The notes below the pieces were generated by a model that was given only the letters and a program-made list of their open reading frames with translations, searched no databases and had not been told where the DNA came from. A stretch of DNA of 64,000 nt from Chlamydoabsidia padenii. Lineage: Eukaryota > Mucoromycota > Mucoromycetes > Mucorales > Cunninghamellaceae. The position numbers and the translations under genes are program-made. The stretch covers positions 218,739 through 282,738 of the forward strand of contig JAIWND010000034.1 of assembly GCA_025330725.1 (NCBI GenBank). Direction: 5' to 3'. This document shows positions 1 through 12,441 of this stretch, piece by piece. Each line of letters opens with the position of its first letter. Position 1 is the stretch's first letter.

Positions 1-367
1 TCAAGCATAAAGGAAAGGAGGTTAGTGGTGATGTTTATGCTCAAGTGATGGTTTTACTTACTCGTCCACCGTTGGATCTAAATTGCCAATATAGAGTCTC
101 TATTTAAGAAGACGGTTAGTACAGTATATCTACATAGTTTCTAAAAGTATCAAATATTAGTTGAGTGCATACTTTTAGAAAATGATTTTACCTTTGTTTC
201 CATACAAGATAGTGAGATAAAAGAAAAAGAGAAGGGAGCTGACAGTTAAGCAAAAAAAGTAGACGGACGGGATTTGAAATCCAGTGACGACGAAAATAAA
301 AAGGGAGTAGACTCCCACCCTCTTTCTTTTCTCTTTTCTCTTTTTTCTTGTGATTACATATTACAAA
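1..367. other. Left-edge intergenic / 5' flank of ROMO1
   Basis: No convincing coding sequence was found here. The stretch is AT-rich and could contain the end of a gene lying outside the window. It carries an exact copy of the recurrent CGGGATTTGAA motif at 268-278, about 90 bp before the ROMO1 start, followed by a pyrimidine-rich stretch at about 318-350 that is typical of fungal transcription start regions. Confidence 0.5.
268..278. promoter_or_regulatory. CGGGATTTGAA promoter-type motif upstream of ROMO1
   Basis: This is an exact copy of an 11-bp motif that recurs many times in the window. It lies 90 bp before the ROMO1 start codon and is followed by a CT-rich tract. A regulatory role is inferred from recurrence and position only. 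Confidence 0.45.
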
Positions 368-826
368 ATGGAACCCTCAACAATCGACAAAATGAAGATG
401 GGTGCGACCATGGGTGGCGTGGTAGGACTCTGTGTAGGTTTTGTTTTTGGTGGCATCACTATTCTTAGGTAAACAAATCCTTCAACAATCTGGTTCGATA
501 CACGTACAAAGCAATCTTCTAACTTCGTTTTACATTATTATTTTATAGATTCGGGGGCGGTAAAAAGGGTGCCATTTCCACTCTTAGTCAATACATGGTT
601 GGTTCGGCTGCTTCTTTTGGATTCTTCATGTGTAAGTCATGGTATAGGAATGGAAACTGATTGGACACTAACGTGTATGTCTGCACATATTATATATATA
701 TATATATACATAGCTATTGGCTCCGTCATCCGTTCCGAAGGAACTGTCAAGGCAATCGACTGGAAACAATCTTCAAAACTTCCCATTGTAATTCAACAGC
801 GCAACAATACTGAACCCAAACATTGA
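368..826 (+). CDS. MGR2: ROMO1/Mgr2 family mitochondrial inner-membrane protein
   Basis: Three exons (368-468, 549-631, 714-826) join in frame to a 98-aa protein beginning MEPSTIDKMKMGATMGG. Mgr2/ROMO1 is a small inner-membrane protein of the TIM23 presequence translocase that controls lateral sorting of precursors. Evidence is two glycine-rich transmembrane segments (GGVVGLCVGFVFGG, and the hydrophobic run ending SFGFFM), the K-M-G motif before the first segment, and a GSVIR motif after the second, as in the family. The length is close to the usual 80-110 residues. The second intron contains a (TA)n tract. The C-terminal extension after GSVIRSEG is longer than in animal ROMO1 and resembles fungal Mgr2. 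The identification is firm; splice sites were inferred by frame continuity. Confidence 0.9.
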
Positions 827-1722
827 TTAGATATAGAATACTATCCCTCTACACATCTTCACATCGTATTGTATATTCATCAACCACACAACCTCCTTCC
901 CTGTTATCAATATACTCTCCTCTAATTTATATTTTAAAGGTTGCTGTTTTACACTCTGTACATCATTCTAATAAAAATTTATTGTGCTCTTTATAAGACA
1001 TCTCTCTCTCTGTGTGTGTGTGTGTGTATTCTTCCTTTTTTTTTTTGTGTGTATGTGTGTGTTGACAAAGGTACGCTGGTGAAAAGCTTGAAACTTTTGT
1101 AACTGGACTGGATGCCGTATTAGTTGACGTCTATGATGCATTATACTGTACACTATTTTCTGGGCGGCAGTGATTGTATAATACGCTTTAGCCCTGTAGC
1201 CCTTTAACTGATATTGGTGTTGATGAAATTCAAATCCCGGTCGTCAAATTCCTGCCTGATGACAAATTAAAATCCCGCAACACCCCAAACCAACTTTCTA
1301 GCGCCAAATCCTTTTGTCAGTGAAGTCTATCTACGCCCAACACAAAGTCAAGATTTAAATTTCAAATTCAAATTCTGCATGAATGTCTTGATGAGACAAA
1401 CGAACCCCCTTTTACTGTCAGAGCAAGTCTACACAGCGAGCAATTCACGTTTGAAAAAAAAAAAAATCCAAATACTTTTCACTCGAGTTGGCCTGAAATT
1501 CACGGCCAACACCAATTTATACAAATAACAGACAACCCCTGATATCACATATAAACCCCGACACGCCCAGACCATTCAACAAACAAGGACATTTTAGTTA
1601 ATGTGAAGTAGTTAACTTCCATTTTTATTTCTATTTCATATGCATGTATGACAAAAAAAAAAAGGTAATAGAGTATAACTAAACTATAAAAGGGGAGAGG
1701 AAGGAGTAAAGTAACTATAGTA
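827..1722. other. Convergent intergenic region with a dispersed-repeat copy
   Basis: This lies between the 3' ends of ROMO1 and TSC2. It contains (TG)n and (CT)n tracts at about 1003-1062, two copies of the recurrent motif (exact at 1229-1239, diverged near 1269-1276), and at 1441-1505 a segment clearly related to 23041-23099. No coding sequence is supported. Confidence 0.5.
1441..1505 (+). repeat. Dispersed repeat, copy 1
   Basis: The stretch starts with CAATTC, then a TGAAAAAAA run, AAATCCAAA, CTTTTCAC and GTTGGCCTGAA. The same blocks occur in the same order at 23041-23099, about 21.6 kb away. This indicates a dispersed repeat family; its full length cannot be delimited from two diverged copies. 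Confidence 0.6.
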
Positions 1723-4700
1723 TTAGGTATACCGGGTAAAATCGAATAAGTTTTCCATATGAAGTTTTGACGAGTTGAGAGAGACAAGAGTAGGTGTGTT
1801 TGTGGTCGAGTTGGCATTATGTGTTGTATTTGGAGCCACGGCGGAAAGTATCCCAAAGTTGTTGGGAGTTGCCGAAGAAGCATTGTTCATATTAGGTGTA
1901 GTGGCAGCAGCGGTAGCAGGTGTATTGGCGGAGCCAGCACTAGTACCACTAGCAACAGGTGTACCTATCGGGTTAACAGATGTGGATGGATTGGCTGTGG
2001 ATTGCTGTTGCTGTAATTGTGAATGTTGCTGTTGCTGTATACGATCCTTGATCCGTCTGATATGACGAAGCCGTTCGCGCCAATGGGACACATATTCTTG
2101 TTTTCCACCCGCACCAAATCGATGGAAAATCTGAGCAAAGATGTTGGCATGAAGACTGACTTGTCGGACAAATCCAGGTAATGATTGTGCAGAGATGAGT
2201 TTGGATTCACTGATAGGTCCCATGTCCGGCATGTCAGGTCGTTTCTGCATGGTCACTTTAAAGAATGTGTTTTCCTGTCCCCAAGCTGCGCGAGAAGGTG
2301 AGACTGATTCGGTCGACATGGAGTACGGAGTCACCACAATGTTGATAAAGTTAAACTGACCAGGTAGAGTGTCAAACGCATATTCCGAGGCTACATCGTC
2401 GTCGTCAAAGTATACTACTGTCACAAAGTCGTTACCAATATGTCGCTTCTTGCCGCTGCACCGAGGATCCCGGTCCAAATGAGTAGGCATCATAGTAGCC
2501 ACATGGAACACCATTTCCGTCACATCGTCCTTCCAAAAGTAAGCATAAGATCCATCAATATCCATTTCGCGATCCAGTCCACCAGTATTGCCTGCACGTC
2601 CTCGAAGTCTTTCAATAGTCCCCAATGAGTTTAAAAACTTGACATAATCAGGCGATCCACGCTCGTTTGCCAAGATTTCCACTTCTTGATGTTGTCCCTT
2701 GGCCACATAGAGTACACCAATCTTGTGAAAGTCCACCACTGGTATTCGATCCAAGTTGCCAATCGCCCTGGCTGTTGCTTCGTCATCGGGTAGAGGAGGC
2801 ATGGTTTCCATCGAACCTGTCAAATCAGGATAATTATTGAGTTGAAGGTACAAGAAGCCGGGATCCAAAGAAGGTTCCATCTTCCGTAGTATATTCCTTG
2901 ATTGCTGAGAGACACCATGTTCGCCTTGTTGATCAGATAATATATCCCGCACGATGGTGTGAATCCGTTCTTCTTGAGCCACCGCCGCTTTAGTCTTGTC
3001 CAATCGTGGTGTTCGCATGCCTGCCAGCAGTAAAGGTGATGATGCTGATGATGATGCTGAAGAGGTCACTGCTGCTGTCGCGCTATGATATAATGGTGGT
3101 TGTGGTGGTGATTTAGGATATATGTTCATAACTTCGTCAAGTAGTTGGTGTGATGAGGTAGAAGAAGCCGAGAGTGGAGATGTGGGGCTTGATAAAACAG
3201 TGGTCGCTTTGTTGTGGTCAAGCAGTGAAGGAGATAAAGCTCCAGCTTTGGTATTAGTGTCTGCTGTATCTTCGTCTTCTTCATCGAATGTAATTCCCAG
3301 TGCTTCACCCTCCATTACAAGTCGATTGCCGTTAGTATTGTCGTTGCTGTTGCCATCGTTTCCCATTCCTGTTGTAGCCATAGTTGACACATCTGGGGTA
3401 ATATCTTCCAGCCTAGAGTCCGGTTCATTTAAAAGACGGTGAGCCATCAAGTCAGGTTGGTATTGCATTATCAACAAAGCCGGTAATGTTTTGTAGTCAA
3501 TGTCGTCTGATTTGATATTGTTTTCAATGTTGCACATCATAGAGACAGTTCCAGAAGGTCGCCTTATCGTCATTTCCACCCATCCAAGCGCTTTAGCAGT
3601 CTTCAAAGTCAAAAGAGTGTGTCCATAAACCCAAGTCCGAGAATTCTTGCCCGCTGCAGATTTTCCTTGTCCAGATTGTGTTGAATCATCAGGCCCATCC
3701 ATAAGAATATTTGACACCAGTGATTTGTGTGGAGAGAGGCTAACATCAGCAAATGTAAAGCGAGATAGCATATCAATGCAAGTAAAAGTTTGTTCGTCCG
3801 CCGGATTTCCTGCCAGTAGTCGTTGAATGATGAATGGTACATGTTTCCGTCGTTCACGTAAAGGTATTGCTGTAAACCAGATAGTGATCACAAGATAGGC
3901 CATGATTAAAACATATTGAGACATTGCACCTTGTTGACTGGTGTCCTTGGGTTGCTGGAGTTGTGATTGTTGATGTTGTTGTGATGCTGATGGTGTTGAT
4001 GGCAGACTACTGGATGTTGCTGAATGAGTAAACATAGGCGAGCCGTTCAATCCAGGAGTAGAAGCAGGTGATACTTGCGAGCCCATTGTATTATATCCGG
4101 TTCCACCAGTAGAAGTCACCGAGCGAGCATGCTGAAGGTAGTTGAGAGCAATGGCAAACACCGGCTTGTACATATCCCCAGTAAAATTGGAATACAGATT
4201 AGGAAGACGAGCTAATCCAGATAAGAATTCAAGTATATGCACAGACACGCTTCCAACCGAGATGATTTGAGACATGCGCTGCAGGATTTCATTCAGCATC
4301 TTGGCGATCGACAAAGGCAATTCATGGCAGCAGATTGTAAGCGCATTGATACAAGGTTTTGTTGCTGCTGTGACTTGAGTTATTCCAATATAAAAGGCAT
4401 AGACCATTTCATCTTGAGCATGCTTCTTGAAGAGACGCCTGTAGGAGATGAGCACAGTGAGAAGTTCATAGGCATAAACATTGAGATCGTTCCGCTTGAC
4501 CGTAGGAGGAATAAGAGCCACCTGCTTTAAAAAATTTCGAGAGTTGATCCATTTCACCAATGCCCGACGGAGTTTGCGAATACACATTTTTGCACCACAG
4601 AACATATGTTTTGTCGCCAATTGCCAAGGTAAACGCTTCAAGACAAACACCACCACTTCCCAGTTAGGAGATTCGGATAGCACCGAGATATATGCCTTGA

Positions 4701-7700
4701 TCATGTTGTTGATGTTCAGCACTGCTTCAGAATTTTCACCATTACCGTTTCCGTCGCTGTTGTTGTTGTTGTTATCTCCACCACGGTGAGCACCATCATC
4801 ATCATCATCGTCTTCGTCTTCATCACTATCTTCATAGCCTTGTCGTTCTTTGTAAGACAAGATAGAAGGTGAAGATTGGCCATACCTTTCCTTGCAAGAG
4901 CTTGGTCGAGAGATACTTGAGCCAAATGGTCCATTTTCACGTTGCTTTCGTATGTTTTGTTTTCGAAGGTCGTAAGCGTTACGGATGGCCAAGACATAAT
5001 TGTTGTCTTCAACAACCGGCACTAAAATTTAAACAATGAGATCAGATTTTGCATTCATTTCGAGATGATTTTTATGCTTCTTTTTTTCTTTTCTCTTTTT
5101 ACCTTGTTCAATGACATAAATACGATGATTTGGAGAGCACCGGAGCCGTAGCAGAAGATCCATAGCAATCAATTTAGGACCACCAAATGGACAAAACAAA
5201 CCACGTGACTCTTGAGATATCTGAGTGATGATGTTATATACCTTGAGACATGTTTCCTTGTTGTTGCTTCGCAGTAATTGTTCAAATAGATCCACAATAC
5301 CACAAATACCATGTACCCCCATGCATTGACCATGAACCGAAGGTGTTGACAAGGAAGAGATGGAACCAAATGCCGCATTCGCCGTTGCACTACGTGGCAT
5401 GGTATGGTCATGATGATGCTGTGTTGGTTTCGCCTTTGTGTGAGATTGACTACGCCGTAATGATGAGGATGTTGATGGGTGCATATGTGTTGGTGTAGTC
5501 GCACTGTTTCGATGATGTTCAGAGGTCGTATGATCTGAAGATGAGCACCGGCATTGAGAGCAGTTCTTTAGGATATTGAGCATGGTATCAAATATGGTTT
5601 CGTCCCGACAGTCCAAAAGGCATTCCACCAAAAGATCGATTGCTTTTTGTTGAATCAGCTGGTCCTTTTCCTCGGGCATCCGTTCCATCATAGGCGTGAC
5701 AATTCGTTGGTAGATTTCTTCAGAGTAAAAGTCCTTGACCGCCAAGCAAACATCAGTCACGATAGAGAGTACACGAGATCGAATAGCACTTGTTGTAGTT
5801 GTTGTTGTTCTATTAGACGATGACAGGAAGAAGGTATTTGTGATATCCAGTAAGAGTTCAATCCAGTTCTCCGATGATGGTAAAAAGTAGTGTTCCATTT
5901 CGTAATAGTCCAATAGAATCGTAGCTGATGATTCTGAAGCATAGCGCCGTAAAGCATAGAGCACATCCATAAATCGTCCCACCGGTCCCTTGTATTGCTT
6001 GACCAAATAGAGTTTATAGATCCTACCCAAGAATCGTCCGAGTTGGTGACCGGCATTGTATGTTAGATCGCCACCACCAGAACCACCTTCATCGTCGTTG
6101 CCACCACCGCCAATATCCCGAGTGCCACTGTGATGGTCCGGAAGCTGGTTTTGTAATACTTGTTTTTGAGAGTCGTCATCCATCATACCAAGGACAAATG
6201 TTGTACATATATCACAAATATCCCAGATCACATCCCAATCCATCAATCCAATGTTGTCGTTATTTTCAGAATTAGCCACCAACCCGATCAAGCTTTTCAA
6301 TAGACATGCATGGATCACACCATTATTTTTGCCGCCTTGTTGAAGTGCGCGCAAAAAGTAAAGGAGAAGCACAGTGTCAGAGACCTTGTATGTATCACCA
6401 CCGCCACCACCAGGAACAGCAGAAGAGCCGCCGCCACCGCCACCAACTCCACCGGGAGTGCCAGTAGAGCCACCACCACCAGTATGTTGAGAAGAATTAT
6501 TGTGATTGTCGCTACCCCATGCTGTTTCCGTGAGTAATATGATTGCACCTTCCGCCAGATTTTCAGCACTTGACCCAGGATCCAAAGGTTCTTCCAAAAA
6601 GTTGCATAATGTCAGTATAGCATTATGAGCACAATGAGATCGAAGCAGGTTGAGGAATATAGACCAGGGAGAAACGGAAGAATCTGGCAAAAGATCCTTT
6701 GGTAAGGTCACCGCACCACAAATGATTTCCAAGAAGGGTTTGAGGGCACCAAAAGGAACAAAACGGTATCGCACCACCACATCACAGAAAGCCAAACAAG
6801 TAGTAATATCGTCAGTATGGTTGGATGCATAAAAGGCCTGTCGAGTCGCTGCCACCATATGAGTTACTTCACCTTCTTCAAACAAAGCAAAATTGAATTT
6901 TGCAATCACAGTCAAAAGGTGTAGAATGTCGCTGAGATAAGGAATCATCTTTACTTTTGTTCTTGTTGTTGTTGTTGAAGTTACTGCCGAAGTCGAAGAG
7001 GTGCTAGCCGTCGCCATTGTCATTGTTGAATAAAGATTAGTGTTATCTGTTGTGTTGCCACTGTGTTGTTCCCCAGAGGGTACCGCAGAACTAGTTGTTG
7101 AAGTCATGAGCAGTTTCCTTTCACCATCGTTGTTACTGTTGTTGGAAGGATGAAGACCATGAGACACCAAAAGTAGCCGATGAGGATAATGAGCAACATG
7201 TTGTAATGTCACGTCAAGCCAATTGATCAAAAGTTTACTAATGTTCTTTTCAAAACCAGAGATATCTCGTCCACCTTTACAGAGAGCATAAAGCACACGA
7301 TACATATCGTAAAAGTCGTCCCAGGTATTGTAGTTCCGCAGTGAGTTGTAAAAGGTAATTCTTGCCATACCAAGTTCGTTATATTGGCCATTGATGCACG
7401 CCAGCATAAATTCAAATACACCATGTCGAGCTTCACGGGCCATGTTGGTAGGTTCCAGAATATCTTGAATGGTGAAGAAGACATTTTCGAGATGAGTGAA
7501 TTTGTAACTTTCACACAGTTCAGAGAATACCTTTAGGTGCTTGAGTCGAGTAGACAAGGGTTGATTACTTGATAACAAGGGAAGCACAGGACGAGCATCC
7601 AGAGCAACGGCAGGATCAGCATTGGTCACATTCAAACAGGTTTCCACAGATATTGAAGCTGCACGAGGTCGTAGGATACTACTGAGCCAGTTGTTTGCCG

Positions 7701-7752
7701 TGGAAGAAGACGTCGCAGGGTGTTTTAATGGATTGTTGTTGCTGTTTGACAT
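1723..7752 (-). CDS. TSC2: Tuberin (TSC2), Rheb GTPase-activating protein
   Basis: Two long exons (7752-5103 and 5021-1723, an 81-nt intron) join in frame to 1982 aa. Tuberin is the GAP that turns off Rheb, the activator of TORC1. Residues of roughly 60-450 match the tuberin N-terminal helical-repeat region (for example LENVFFTIQDILEPTNMARE). A RapGAP-type domain lies at about residues 1620-1830, with VVDFHKIGVLYVAKGQ and the catalytic HIGNDFV, whose Asn is the arginine-finger substitute of this family. Between these are low-complexity Ser/Thr/Asn/Gln-rich stretches and an acidic run just after the intron. The length is similar to human (about 1800) and longer than S. pombe (about 1340). The gene is absent from S. 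cerevisiae, so its presence fits an early-diverging fungus. The poly-Q/N segments may contain small unrecognised introns, although the frame stays open. Confidence 0.93.
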
Positions 7753-7950
7753 TTTCAGTATCGATCAGAAGCAAACGAGGCTCGTCAATTTACTGATAGA
7801 TGGAGAAGAGGTATTGGTGTTTTGTAAGGAGTAAATGATGTATAAACAATAGGTAAAAAGTTTAAAGATGAGATAAATGTAAAATGGAGAAGAGCAAGAG
7901 AGTTTTTTTTTTTTTTAAAAAAAAGAGGAAGACAACTTTTATTTTTGAAT

Positions 7951-7961
7951 CGGGGTGTAAA
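7951..7961. promoter_or_regulatory. Diverged promoter-type motif upstream of TSC2
   Basis: CGGGGTGTAAA lies about 200 bp before the TSC2 start. A similar inverted form, TTTACACCCCG, is found at 9312-9322 before the CBR1 start. Both look like variants of the recurrent CGGGATTTGAA motif; this grouping is an inference. Confidence 0.3.
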
Positions 7962-8020
7962 AATAGAAGCTGTATGATAAAGCACGGTTTTAATTGTATT
8001 GTATGATTAAAAGTACTAAT

Positions 8021-9235
<1,215 letters not shown>

Positions 9236-9410
9236 TATTGACAAGGTGTATGATGGGGGAAGAAGAAGCAAATTAAAATAAAAATAAACGTCAAAAGAGT
9301 AAATAGAAAAATTTACACCCCGACATTTCGTGGAAGACGAGTTTTGGGGGAGGAAGAAGCAACCCACATGTGATTTTATTGGCCAACAATACTACAGTAC
9401 AAATTATCAT

Positions 9411-9696
9411 CTACACCCGCCAGCGCCCAGCCCGAAGCAAAGGTTTAACACGCATAAACCAATAAGCAGCTCCATAAGATACACCACCAATATGAGCTGC
9501 GCTATCCACAATACCAGTCTATTCATAAGGGAGAAGAAGAAGAAGTATATTAATCGATCAAATAACATAGACCTAGGGTTTACTTACATTGAGAGTTGTT
9601 GCTTTATAAATATCATACGCCGCAAATAACCCAACAACAGCTATAGCCGGCATAGGTATCACAAAGAACACCAAGAAGGTAGATTTGGGGACTATC

Positions 9697-9740
<44 letters not shown>

Positions 9741-10567
9741 GAGCACGACTTTATCATCCTACCTCCTATTATAATCCTACTTACAAGCACAGGCGAAAAA
9801 GGTAGTCAACCCCATAACAGATCCTATATAGTAACATAATTATAATCATTATGTATACAAACTCAAGTTAGTTGTTATGACTTACCAGAAGCGCCCAAAG
9901 ACCCCATACTTGGAGGAGATTCCATGACCGATCGACCACCACCACCATTCATCAAAGCAGGGCGTAGATATTCACGGTACACCAAAGTAGCAAGTGATCC
10001 AGCAATACCAGCACCACAGTATAACAGCAAAAATCGAGAGGCACCAATCGCTTCAATGACCCCTTGACCCATAGAATATAACACAAGCATATTGATACCC
10101 AAATGATCCAAATTCTTGTGAGAAAAGGCCGAGGTTAAAAGAGTATGCCATCGCCCGTGTTTCCAAGCGTCAGATGAGTTCATAAAATGTTTGAGCATAA
10201 AGTTGAGAAAGTCAGGGTCACCAAATGTTTTGTACGAATTGACGCCATATTGCCATAATCCAAAAACACCCACATTGATCCCAATCACTGACCAAAGCAC
10301 CTTGTTTGAATCCATATTATTGACAATGCGTCCGAGTTTATGAAAGGGGTTTCGTTGTTGATTCATGGCATTGGTTAACGAGCGGTCGTAATGTCGAGGT
10401 CGAATGTAGGAGCGGATGCTGACGTAAACTGATGGCGACGAGGTGGATGCTTTGCTCTTTAAAAGAGCAGATGTTGTTGTTGTTGTTGTTGTTGTAGATG
10501 GTAGACATCTATGTAAAAGTATATGGTGTTGTTTTATCAAAGAGACCAACCGAGTATATTGAATCAT
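9411..10567 (-). CDS. PCP1: Mitochondrial rhomboid protease (Pcp1/PARL type)
   Basis: Four exons (10567-9886, 9823-9785, 9691-9588, 9518-9411) give 310 aa. Rhomboid proteases cleave within membranes; the mitochondrial member processes inner-membrane proteins such as dynamin-like GTPases and peroxidases. The N terminus is basic and Ser/Thr-rich, like a targeting sequence. Several transmembrane segments follow, with HKNLDHLGINMLVLYSMG, the catalytic serine in GASG (about residue 227, split by intron 1) and the catalytic histidine in AAHIGG (about residue 284). Intron 2 contains a 41-nt poly-U tract (in transcript sense) placed directly before the acceptor. The 39-nt second exon is unusually small. 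Assignment to the mitochondrial branch rests on the N terminus and overall layout. Confidence 0.88.
9698..9738 (+). repeat. 41-nt homopolymeric A tract inside rhomboid intron 2
   Basis: An uninterrupted A run is read as poly-U in the minus-strand transcript. It ends about 7 nt before the acceptor AG, so it replaces the normal polypyrimidine tract. Confidence 0.85.
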
Positions 10568-10582
10568 TATGAGATCTGGTGG

Positions 10583-10622
<40 letters not shown>

Positions 10623-10790
10623 AAGGGTGGTAAGGAACGAAAGAAAAGAAGGGGGGTAATCTACCACAATGAAATCGACATGGCGGGGATTAAATTAGCA
10701 TAATTCTCAGCCACTCATTTTTTTCAAAAGGGTTCTCTCTCTCTTTCTCTCATCTTTTATTTTTTTTCTTTCACACTAAGATTTCTTACC
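10568..10790. promoter_or_regulatory. Divergent promoter between rhomboid gene and small basic protein gene
   Basis: The 223-bp spacer between two divergent starts carries a 38-nt A run (10583-10620), immediately upstream of the rhomboid start in transcript sense as poly-T, and a diverged copy of the recurrent motif (CGGGGATTAAA, about 10685-10695). It then has a CT-rich tract leading to the plus-strand start. Confidence 0.45.
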
Positions 10791-11294
10791 ATGGGAAAAT
10801 CCAAGGTAAAACCCACAATGTGTCTAATTATTGGACTTTGTAAACTAATCTATTCAATATTTATATACCTAATCTCCTTTATAAGACAGCAAAACCAACA
10901 ACGAAGACCTCTTCAACGATCAAACCAACTAGACCGATAAAGAAGTCGCATAAACAACGAGTAAAAGGCACGTCTGAAGCAGACAATCCAAAGTATGCAA
11001 ACAAGGTAAAGTAAAATAAAATAATATGGTAAGCTTAACTTGACCAACTCTTTTTGCATGTATAGGACTTTATGTTGGAACTGATCGATGCTGCTGCCAA
11101 CAAAGAAGCTGAACGAGAAGACCTCAAGCTGGCCAAGAAAGTAAGAAAATAGGAATGGAACTCTCTGATCAACTTGCTAACAACGCCCCTCTGTTTTATT
11201 TGACAGTTGGCAGTGGAAAAGCTCATTGAGGAAAAGGAAAACAAGAAACAGATCAAGTTGACCGCCAAACAAAAGCAACTGGTAAACACACACA

Positions 11295-11337
<43 letters not shown>

Positions 11338-11583
11338 AGGAGACATACAGACAATAGTTGACTAATCCAATCACCTACTACTATTGTCATTAATAGGAAG
11401 AAGCAAAGAAACGATACCTGGAAGCCCAAAGCAAGAAAAAGAACAAGAAGCACAAGGTGAAAAAGACAAGCACAGAATCTGTGGTAAGTAAATAGATAAA
11501 TAGTGTGATAAAGGCAAGGTATGATTCTAATCAAATTCTTGATATTATTATAGGCAAACAAGAAGAAGGTGCGCTTCGCTTGA
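10791..11583 (+). CDS. Small lysine-rich, coiled-coil protein, probably nucleolar
   Basis: Six exons (10791-10805, 10886-11005, 11066-11140, 11207-11281, 11397-11483, 11554-11583) join in frame to 133 aa. I do not recognise the family. The protein is very basic (MGKSK start, KPTTKTSS, KKSHKQR). It has a helical Glu/Lys-rich centre (DFMLELIDAAANKEAERED and LAVEKLIEEKENKKQ) consistent with a coiled coil, and ends in KKKVRFA. The KVRF resembles the PP1-docking RVxF motif seen in several nucleolar proteins. Composition suggests a ribosome-biogenesis factor, but that is only inference. The first exon is only 15 nt and every intron keeps frame, so the gene is very likely real. Intron 4 carries a (CA)n-(TA)n microsatellite. 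Confidence 0.7.
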
Positions 11584-11830
11584 TCATAATAGATTAGAAC
11601 CTTTAGCTTGATTATTTGTATCCATCCCATGTTTACTACTTTACCTTTATATTTGATCATATTTATAATTAGCATTTTGTACACTCCTCATACCTTTATA
11701 AATCAAATAAAAACCATGTCATTCACATATTTCACATCTATCAATTCAGGGGTAAAAAGTCCCTTCAGTGCTACTTGGGCGCGGGCATTAAAATGTATTC
11801 CCTAAAGGTTAGTATTATATAGCAACATGC

Positions 11831-11873
<43 letters not shown>

Positions 11874-12007
11874 ATCAACTCATCTTTATTATGTCAAGTA
11901 AAGTAAAATATAAAAAGGGGAGGAAGATGTAGATAAAGATGGATAAGATCGTAATGGAGCTACAACTACTATTATAATGGGATATATCAAGAGTTGGAGT
12001 TTCGAGA
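11584..12007. other. Convergent 3' intergenic region with (TA)n microsatellite
   Basis: This region lies between the stop of the small basic protein gene and the stop of DAD1. It is AT-rich, with a (TA)n tract at about 11832-11869. No coding sequence is supported. Confidence 0.5.
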
Positions 12008-12301
12008 TTAGGGCCGATGTGGTGAGTTGAGTGATAATAGCTGTGACCTAATAGATTTGCTTTCTTGAGTTTTAGTATCATGCAAGAGTTCATTTTGTTG
12101 TATTGGTGGATGAGACATTGGTGACATTAAAGATGTATGGAATCGGTGCCAAACATTAGCCGGTTGTTCGAATTCTTTGCCGATCGTATTGATAATGTCG
12201 AGACTATCGTTCAATTCGTCCAAGTTATTAACTATTAGTTTCAATCCATGAGATACTTCTTCCATCAAATTGTCACGTTCTATATCAAATTTAGAAGACA
12301 T
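12008..12301 (-). CDS. DAD1: DASH/Dam1 complex subunit Dad1
   Basis: This is an intronless 97-aa protein from MSSKFDIERD. Dad1 is a subunit of the fungus-specific DASH complex that couples kinetochores to microtubule plus ends. The core matches the family: FDIERDNLMEEVSHGLK, then NNLDELNDSLDIINTIGKE and FEQPANVWHRFH, with the typical aromatic V-W-x-x-F ending of the helix pair. The C-terminal tail is Ser/Pro/Gln-rich and unconserved. An upstream in-frame methionine exists, but it would add a Lys- and Phe-rich tail unlike the family, so the inner ATG is preferred. It is divergent from YAF9, with 140 bp between the starts. Confidence 0.9.
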   Translation of the reverse strand: MSSKFDIERDNLMEEVSHGLKLIVNNLDELNDSLDIINTIGKEFEQPANVWHRFHTSLMSPMSHPPIQQNELLHDTKTQESKSIRSQLLSLNSPHRP

Positions 12302-12373
12302 TGTGTAATAATAGACAAAAGAAGAGAAAGGTAAAGAAAAAAAAAATCGAGTGTGGTAAAAAGCCATTCCAAG

Positions 12374-12384
12374 CGGGATTTGAA
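12374..12384. promoter_or_regulatory. CGGGATTTGAA motif in the DAD1/YAF9 divergent promoter
   Basis: This is an exact motif copy at the centre of a 140-bp bidirectional promoter, 73 bp from the DAD1 start and 58 bp from the YAF9 start. Confidence 0.5.
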
Positions 12385-12441
12385 ATTTTCTTTTAAGGCA
12401 GACTTTTTTTTTTTTAACCCCTTCTTCTTTTCTTCTTTCCA

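Noticed and set aside
2440..3442. Convergent small genes inside TSC2
   Set aside because: No promoter, no splice support and no protein-like composition; the RapGAP domain occupies the opposite strand.
1775..5015. Long plus-strand and shifted-frame open frames across TSC2
   Set aside because: They are shadows of low-complexity codons (poly-Ser, poly-Asp, poly-Gln) of the minus-strand gene and show no domains.
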